Part shown: positions 57,727-64,000 of the stretch, one piece after another | Numbering within the stretch: the stretch's first letter is position 1 | Layout: every line of letters begins with the position of its first letter | Origin: Protula sp. h YS-2021 | Lineage: Eukaryota > Annelida > Polychaeta > Sabellida > Serpulidae | Direction: 5' to 3' | Assembly: GCA_949752745.1 (NCBI GenBank) | Contig: OX457026.1 | Span: 46,881,256 to 46,945,255 of the forward strand | DNA: 64,000 nucleotides | Notes under the pieces: model-generated | Seen by the model: only the letters and a program-made list of their open reading frames with translations | Database searches by the model: none | What the model was told of the DNA's origin: nothing | Position numbers and translations under genes: made by a program

Positions 57727-57960
57727 CAACAGCCCGAAAACACTCTCGGAGCACTTGTGAGGTGTTAAGAACCAGGAATTCATCTGATAGTGATGATGAT
57801 CAGGCTCCTTTAATTAGATATGTGAAAGGGTGTGAGAGAGCCCATAGCGACTCCGATTCAGACTCAGATTGGAGTGAATCGCGAGTTTCAGACGCGCCTA
57901 AGGAAGATTTCTCAGGAAAGTCACACCGAAAACGGACACGAGGCTGCCTGGATACTGACA
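57727..57960 (+). CDS. Acidic Ser/Asp-rich exon
   Basis: Read after gccgtgtgcag in phase 1 to donor gtatga. Reads STCEVLRTRNSSDSDDDQAP, then SDSDSDSDWSESRVSDAPKE. A likely disordered segment. The acceptor is weak, so the start could be later. Confidence 0.55.
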
Positions 57961-58569
57961 GTATGAAAAATCGGCAATATCCTGGAATGCTCCCGTTTTT
58001 CTCTTTAAACGCATTAAAACGTCGTATTACCCTTTATTTTGTAGATTGTATTTCACAAAAATAGGAGGAACGTTCCAGGACATATCCGTTTAAGCTTATA
58101 GACTTTTGATTTACATAAGCAATAAAGCTTGCAGTTTTATCAAATGACAACTATGCATATGTTCACCATACAGCCGAGCAGCTGTAAAAACCATGTGCTC
58201 TTGGGTAAAATCAAATAAAAGCATATAATTCTGCAAAAATAATAGCAAATGCACCTCTTCTCGTAAGCAGTCCTTCTGCTTGATGATCATGAAATTGGGA
58301 TAGGGGCCATTCATGTAGTGCGTACGCAGGGAGGGGGTCGCAGCCAAAACATACGCACTGCGCACAGGTGGGAAGGGGGTTCAAGCCACCAGCATGCCTA
58401 CACAATTTTTAATATACATATGAATATTGCATTTTACTAAGCGTATGTGGGTACAGGGGAAGGGGGTATGGTCCAAAGTGTACGCACTGCGTACAAGGGG
58501 TATGATTGGCTAGATTGGCTAAAAAATGACATTGTCACTATGATATATCATAAATCTGAATTAATTTAG
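57961..58569. other. Intron with a degenerate repeat
   Basis: 58,300-58,500 contains two related blocks (gtacgcagggagggggt and gtacaggggaagggggta; acatacgcactgcg and gtgtacgcactgcg), a common invertebrate MITE pattern. Confidence 0.5.
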
Positions 58570-58641
58570 GCGAATATGAGCCAATGCTTGAAGAGGAAGA
58601 AGAGAGTTCTATCGCTAGAAAGCGTGTTGAGAAAGCAAAAG
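58570..58641 (+). CDS. Glu-rich linker exon
   Basis: Acceptor aattaatttag, donor gtatcg, phase 1 in and out. Reads EYEPMLEEEEESSIARKRVE. Confidence 0.65.
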
Positions 58642-59058
58642 GTATCGAAACATTGATTTATTCATTTGAAGCTCCAGTTGCAAAGCATTTGTAAGGATTT
58701 TCGCCAGCTAAAAGAGAAATTGGTGCCACAATATGATCCCCAGTGTCTGGGCAAACCTTACAATAAACAACCCCGACATGTTAGATAAGCAGTTTCTTCA
58801 TTTGTTTATGTCTTTTAACATACAGAAAACTGTTAGAATATCTTCTTGAAGCAGTAAATTGTGCAAATATTTTCAGATGTCGAGTTTTGGTGGGCCAATT
58901 GGTACAATTTTGGCTTCGACGTTATAATTAAGTCACTGTTTGAAGTCGTTCAAGAATACTTTTACAGCAGTTTAGGGTTTTGAAAATCAACAACTTTTTC
59001 TGGTATGTTTTTTTTATTTTTATGCAGTGAGGCATTTTGTTTGATGTTTCCCTTTTAG
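58642..59058. other. Intron, nothing recognised
   Basis: AT-rich, ends in acceptor tttcccttttag. Confidence 0.5.
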
Positions 59059-59154
59059 GTACTGGATGTGCTGTCAAGTGGTCTGCAGAAGATACTCTTG
59101 CAGTGAAAACACACTTTTCTGCATTTTTGCAGAAACCAAAAGGGCCTTATCCTA
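59059..59154 (+). CDS. C-terminal W-box domain, exon 1
   Basis: Phase 1 in and out. Reads GCAVKWSAEDTLAVKTHFSA, then FLQKPKGPYP. The pattern K-W-[ST]-x-E-[DE]…V…H-F is a helical domain that follows the recombinase core in related eukaryotic proteins. Confidence 0.7.
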
Positions 59155-59387
59155 GTATGTATCTCACTCCTGTCATTGAACCAAATACAATTATAGATAT
59201 TAAAAATTTTAAATAGTTTCAATGAGTTTTCAGGACGATCTGTTCTTAGGAATCATTATAGCTTGTAATTTATGAGGTAAAGGAAAGTTGACCTGGGCGG
59301 TTTAGTTATTCTAAAACATTGAGATATACATCTCTCCATTACGGTGTCAATTCGTTGAATTTTAAGTGTCTATTTCTTTCCTTTAAG

Positions 59388-59587
59388 GCAAGGCAGAGAT
59401 TCTACAATTCCTCGGCATGAAATCCATAAAGAGTATCGAACACTTACCCCGAGAAGAACAGTACAAAAAGATACGAGCGAAAGTGATCAACGAAAGAAAG
59501 ACGGTGCACATCAACATAAATAAAAATCTTAAGGTACTGTTACCAAAGAAACAGCAGGTTAACAAAGCTGATAAAGTTGAAGGATGA
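59388..59587 (+). CDS. C-terminal W-box domain, last exon
   Basis: Acceptor cctttaag. Reads SKAEILQFLGMKSIKSIEHL, then YKKIRAKVINERK, and ends with a Lys-rich tail (LPKKQQVNKADK) at TGA. It completes the helical domain begun in the previous exon. No lesion. Confidence 0.7.
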
Positions 59588-60760
59588 TGGAACACTTGTC
59601 TTGAAAGTACCCAGTCTTTCAAGTTTGTGAAGTTGATCTGTGATATTCTTAGCGTTCTTGCCAGTGAACTCTTGTTGGCTCTTGCTATTGATCGCTGAGT
59701 GACGTGTGTGTATGAGACACAGAAAGTTTGCATCAGAGCCGTTGTTTGCTGATGCGGCTCTCATGTATGAATAGTCAAGGGGAGGCTGTTCTTGGGGTGT
59801 GTCGCTTTGAGTTGAGCTCGGTAAGGTTCGGTTGGCAAAACGTTGTGTTCGGTTTTTTATTTTGCACCGACCGGACTAAGGTCAAAAGGTGCATAATGTT
59901 TTTAACTTGTCTGTCTACCAGGGTGTGCGTCACGAATGACATAGGTTCCAATTGGCGGATTCAATCAAAGCTGGTATTTGGCTTCTATACAATATGTTCT
60001 ACAGCTGAGTCCAAGGTCACACTGATACTTTGAAATTTAATAATTTTACTTACATCTTATTAAAAAAGCGTGACACTGGAAACGTTGGTCGGAGTATCTA
60101 TGTTCCAACGGGCACATTTCTAGTATATATAATATATGAACGCCCATGCGGGTCCATAAGTTTATGACTGGTACATATATCGTCGCTACGCAAATGCGTA
60201 GGCAGCAGCATGTCATTTTATGGCAGTGTAACCCCTTTTTGGCAACCTGCCAACGACCACATAATTCCTTCGTCACTTTTTAAATGCCTGTCTTTGAGTA
60301 AGGTATTGAATCTAAAAAACAACCAAACCGAACTGAAATTTTGGAATTCGGTTTTTGTTCTCACCCAACAGAGAAAGTTTGCTCGGATTTCGCTGAAACC
60401 GGCACACCCCTACTGTTCTCATATATGAATTTTGAGCATATTATCGACTGTGATAGCGTACTTTAACGTTTCATTTATTTGTGAACCCCTAATGCCAGAC
60501 TTAAGTAGACCATGCTCGAGAAAAGAAAATAGCATATTCAACGGTTTGCTTGTGAACGAGTGTGACATTGTTCCTTCCTAATGTAGAGCGCCATAAGTAA
60601 TTATGAAAACAGTAAAATAAAAGATAATATGTAAGTTCTCCTGATGTACCATAAATGAGTATGGCATATCTCAGTCACATCAACAGTGTATAGATTTCAT
60701 AGTATTCATGCATTTCTGTTTTATCTGTGTTTACTTTTGTGTGTTATTTCAGTAAGGGGC
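59588..60760. other. No gene recognised
   Basis: 59,820-60,420 has aggttcggttggcaaaac and aaccaaaccgaactgaaat in opposite orientation, which may be ends of an unrecognised element. Confidence 0.4.
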
Positions 60761-60845
60761 TATCCATATATTACGTACGTGAAGAGAGGGGGTCTAGCCC
60801 TGTGCGCACGCTAATGTTGATCTCCATATTGACGTCACATTTTCA

Positions 60846-61093
60846 GCCCTCAGCCAATATGGCTGAAGGCTATTGTTATCGGTCTGTCCGTCCACTTTTT
60901 TGTCGGACGATATCTCGAAAACTTCATCAGATCTTCACCAAACCCTATAGGAAGAAAGTATATAGGGTCTATATGTGCAACGAGTGGTTCGATTTGTCAC
61001 GTGACCGTTGCACTTTAAACTTTTTCTTGTCCGGGCGATATCTCAAAAAGGTAACCCGCCCACAGTGATGTAACTGCTATTGGCTGAGGGCTC
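60846..61093 (+). repeat. Hairpin/GTCTGTCCGTCC-type repeat, copy 13, with inverted ends
   Basis: It begins gccctcagccaatatggctg and ends ctattggctgagggc. Inside are ggtctgtccgtccac and two gatatctc(g/a)aaaa units at 60,908 and 61,037. A reversed end fragment is at 62,843-62,884. Confidence 0.75.
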
Positions 61094-61330
61094 TGCATCT
61101 GAGATGCCTATGTTTTTACGTACGGGGGTAGGGGTGTCAAAAGTTGGCAGATAGAAGAGGCCTTCCATTTAGTACGTACGCAAAAATTTACCCGTTTTCA
61201 TCCCCCTTCCCTCCACGCATCAATTGTGACGTCATTTTGAAGTTTAATATTAGTGTACGCACACTATAAGACTTTCTTCCCCCTCTTTGCTTACTAAATG
61301 GATTTCTCCTGAATAGAGCGCTTCCAAACA
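61094..61330. repeat. tacgtacg-type MITE remnant
   Basis: tttagtacgtacgcaaaaat pairs loosely with atatattacgtacgtgaaga at 60,765 in reverse, so copy 13 seems to lie inside this older element. Confidence 0.45.
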
Positions 61331-62497
61331 TTTTAATTGTTAAAGAGTGTTAGGTGAACGAGGCATTTTGCTTGTCTCACTACCTGACACCAGTTGCTTT
61401 TTACATTATTTTGACCTGTTGTCTGGTGACTGAGTAAACATCCCAAAACATTCTGTTGACACAGCCAGGTCATGAGAATTGCTTTATTAGCCCTCTGCCA
61501 CGTAGTACAGGGCAAGTTACTACAGCTGTATTGGATTTGGGTTCGTCCGTCTGTCAACATTTGGAATGGGGAGTCGTTTCTGCTACTAATCACGAGAACT
61601 ACAAGGGGATTCCATTCCAGCCTTGCATAAGGATAGAACATATGTTGTGGTTGTGCACCTGGCTATCTTCCGCTAAAAGAATGCGTTTTTGGGAATGCGT
61701 CAAAAAATCATACTTTTTGCATAATAAGTGTATTACAATCTTAGGATTGCATGCATGCATAAGGAGTTTTTGTCCATCAACAGTACCATCCAGGGCTTTT
61801 GTTACGAGATACCGGAAGAGCTGGGAAAACATAGCTCCGACTTTTCATTTATTTAGCCAAAATTAAGGTCGAAACTTAGCCATTTTATTTGAAAGTAATG
61901 CATGCATACAAACTTGACTTATTAACTATGTCACACTGTGTTTATGAGATAAAACGTGCGAAGAGCGAGAGGATTTGCAGAGTTCGTGTGCTTTTGTTGT
62001 TTTTAATATTTATTGCTTATATGCCTGTATTAAGGTTAGGGTTAAAGGTAAATAACAACCAATGTGTCATTGCTTCATTGTTGAAAACTATCTGTGTAAA
62101 ACACAAATAAAAACAGTACATCATATTTCACTTCTTGTGTAACTAGAGTCGCATTTCGCTAGCGAAATGTTAAACACTTGACAAAAATTAAAACACAAAA
62201 ATATTTCTTCAATGGGCTTGTTCTTGAATAATTTAAGTATTTTACAACATGTATACAGTGTTTTATACAAGTATGTACAGAGCTTATGACACAGCATGTA
62301 TGCGGCTTATAATATTCTAAAAAATCGGACCACTGTCCAAAAAAAAAAGCAACTCCATAGGTTCATAACTTAATACCAGCTAAATATATTAGCAAACAAC
62401 GCAGCTTGAATACGTCTTATAAGCCGAGTAGTGTTTGCTTTCTGTTGACTTAAGGTTTGAATGACTAATCGGGCATACGCTGTGTTATCTGTTAACG
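61331..62497. other. No gene recognised
   Basis: A 136-codon frame at 61,456-61,866 is open but has no domain, no splice context and high Cys/His content at random spacing. I do not call it. Confidence 0.35.
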
Positions 62498-62826
62498 CAG
62501 TGAGAGCTCGCACAAAGCTGACCAACTGTGTGGTGTTCTGTGCTATACGTTACATGCTGCGCATTTACTTGCAGAAAATACACTCTTTCAACATGGCATT
62601 TTAACAAAGAAAACGAAATCAAAGACGAAAATAAAAAGTGACATGCACATGTTCACATCAAGCTCTTCATAAGTCCCAAGTTTCATGCTCGTAGGGCCCA
62701 TAGTGTCAGAGAAGAAGACACAAAAAATCGGAAAAAGTGTCAAGAAGAAAAAAAAGGACGAATTTTGCTCGCACAAATTCATATAACCCTTGCAAGCCAA
62801 AGGCTTGTCAAGTGTTAATTAACACT
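62498..62826. repeat. Inverted repeat partner of 44,498-44,832
   Basis: See 44,498. Opposite orientation. Confidence 0.85.
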
Positions 62827-62884
62827 CCCAAACACAGGCATCGGAGATGCAGAGCTATCAGCCAATAGCCTTTACATCACTGTG

Positions 62885-63135
62885 ACTGGGGCGCTGATCG
62901 GGATACAAAACTTATGCTTTACCGAGCCTTGATACGGTCTAGATTAGACTATGGCAGCATTGTCTATGGATCAGCAAGACCTTCATACCTAAAAATGCTA
63001 GACCCGATACAAAATCAAGGTTTACGACTGTGTCTAAACGCTTTTAGAACATCACCAGCAGAAAGCCTCCATGTGGAGGCAAATGAGCAGCCGCTTAACA
63101 TTCGTCGAGTTAAACTCGCTATGCAGCACACAACA
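62885..63135 (+). pseudogene. LINE reverse-transcriptase C-terminal fragment (Jockey/I-like)
   Basis: Reads DWGADRDTKLMLYRALIRSR, LDYGSIVYGSARPSYLKMLD, then NQGLRLCLNAFRTSP. This is the conserved segment after the RT palm in Jockey/I-group LINEs. 5'-truncated and joined directly to hAT sequence at 63,136. Confidence 0.8.
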
Positions 63136-63450
63136 AAGCGTCTAGCAGAAATAAAGATCGGTGGTGACACAAGTAATTTACTTATTCACCTAAACGACAC
63201 CACGCCCATGTTACATTCAGAATGTTCGAGCGCGACCAGAGAGAAACTGAAAGAAACAAAAGGCAAAGCCGAAAAGAAAAAGGTACAGCAAACGTTAGAA
63301 AACATGCTACAGAGCAAGCTTCCGCCACTCAAATTGCAGAGAAAAGTGCAACATTCATGTGCTGTATTCGGCGTATTGTTTCATTTTTCCATCGTAGTGC
63401 CATTGCCTCCCAGTGTTTAGAAGAAAAAGCTGTCACGACTATCCGCAGAT
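63136..63450 (+). pseudogene. hAT BED-finger fragment (copy C)
   Basis: From aaagcgtctagcagaaataa onward it matches 616-899, with 17 extra bases that keep TSNLLIHLNDTTP, closer to a real BED finger. The upstream half of the finger is replaced by LINE sequence. Confidence 0.65.
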
Positions 63451-63858
63451 AACGTCGACATGCTCATTTTCCTTAACAAAAACATAGTTTAGAAAACTGA
63501 CTAACTGGACAGATTAATTTTATTCAAGTTCTGTTTTTTTCTAGAAATGTGATTATAGTGAAACAAGTTCCTTTGTAATTTTCATCGTGGTTTTGTTTGA
63601 CCTAATTCAACTGATTTATGATTTAAATTTACTTTGATCTCTTTTTGTTATTAAACAATAAAAATAAATTCCGTATGGTTAATTAAGAATAGTCAACTTA
63701 AACAGGTCAACTTAGAGTTATTATTAATTGGCATTAATTAAACAGTCAACTTAGAGTTATTATTAATTGGCAAAAAACCGCGGTTCAAAACCGCGGTTTT
63801 TAAAAAAAACCGCGGTTCGAACCAGTTCCGAAATGCTCGCGGTTCCCATCCCTAGTAA
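63451..63858 (+). mobile_element. 3' part and terminus of hAT-like element (copy C)
   Basis: Near-identical to 900-1,313, including the duplicated taattggca motif and the CCGCGGTT palindromes, ending at ttcccatccctag. Confidence 0.7.
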
Positions 63859-63859
63859 T

Positions 63860-64000
63860 AAATTCAAATATATAGGATCCAGACTTTCCGTCCATTGTGT
63901 ATTGGCGTTCTCTGTCGCGATATTGGCGACTATTGAGGTATTCGCCACGGTATTGCAAAGGAAAATCCCCATTAAGGAATTTCTTCGTTGCAAAAACACC
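63860..64000 (-). pseudogene. SET-domain N-terminal exon, copy C (interrupted, runs off the window)
   Basis: The minus strand reads GVFATKKFLNGDFPLQYRGE, then SGSYIFEF, cut by the hAT-like element at the same base as copy A. Unlike copy A it keeps the SYIFEF frame. It continues beyond the right edge. Confidence 0.75.

Larger units (their letters stand above)
45896..59587 (+). pseudogene. SET / C2H2 / tyrosine-recombinase fusion gene
   Basis: About twelve exons over 13.7 kb form one reading chain. In order: SET N-terminal half; SET C-terminal half plus an acidic repeat region; three small linker exons; a C2H2 finger with tyrosine-recombinase core; an Ala/Thr linker; an acidic Ser/Asp exon; and a C-terminal W-box-like domain. 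From the exon ending at 50,610 onwards the junctions I can place are all phase 1. SET proteins methylate lysines. The recombinase core is of the Crypton/DIRS-like eukaryotic type. Broken points seen: an in-frame TAG and no good donor after the first exon; frame breaks near 48,958/49,257 and 49,737; a one-base shift near 55,965; TAG at 56,784; and a short deletion near 57,195. The present copy is therefore probably non-functional. I do not recognise a named gene. Confidence 0.65.

Noticed and set aside
61456..61866. 136-codon plus-strand frame as a gene
   Set aside because: No domain, signal or splice context. It is surrounded by repeats.

Overview
This is animal (metazoan) nuclear DNA, not prokaryotic. 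It is AT-rich and genes are split by GT/AG introns. It is packed with LINE, hAT, pogo and MITE-type repeats, long (TA)n, (CT)n, (GA)n and (ATC)n microsatellites, and tRNA-derived SINE heads. The repeat style and the kinds of gene present suggest a marine invertebrate, most likely a mollusc or other lophotrochozoan. The species is a guess and nothing in the sequence fixes it.

Layout. 0-2 kb: a hAT/ZBED-type remnant inserted into a reversed copy of a SET-domain exon. 2-8 kb: MITEs and a tandem duplication. 8-16.4 kb: a degenerate KDM3-like JmjC histone-demethylase gene on the + strand. Its zinc-finger exon is frameshifted, and its last JmjC exon now lies inverted at 18.5 kb. 18.7-22.6 kb: a nearly full-length but broken R2/NeSL-type LINE on the - strand, head to tail with a truncated sibling. 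22.6-45 kb: almost entirely repeats, plus a second, more decayed copy of the 5' part of the KDM3-like gene (31.3-32.8 kb). 45.7-59.6 kb: a multi-exon + strand gene that joins a KMT5-like SET domain, a repeat-rich acidic region, a C2H2 finger, a tyrosine-recombinase core and a C-terminal W-box-like domain. 59.6-64 kb: repeats, a LINE reverse-transcriptase fragment, the hAT remnant again, and another SET exon copy at the right edge.

The most interesting object is the SET / zinc finger / tyrosine recombinase gene. The exons I can place after the recombinase core all join in phase 1. Pieces of its first exon occur three times in 64 kb. It is therefore either a multi-copy host fusion gene or a Crypton-like element that has captured a chromatin-modifying domain. 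The copy here carries an in-frame stop and frameshifts, so as it stands it looks like a pseudogene. A second unusual theme is a set of about 13 repeats that share one architecture: a short GC-rich hairpin cap, a GTCTGTCCGTCC tract, then degenerate units of about 140-176 bp.

Functional names come from recognising protein motifs by eye. No database search was run. Exon borders are read from splice consensus and reading phase.
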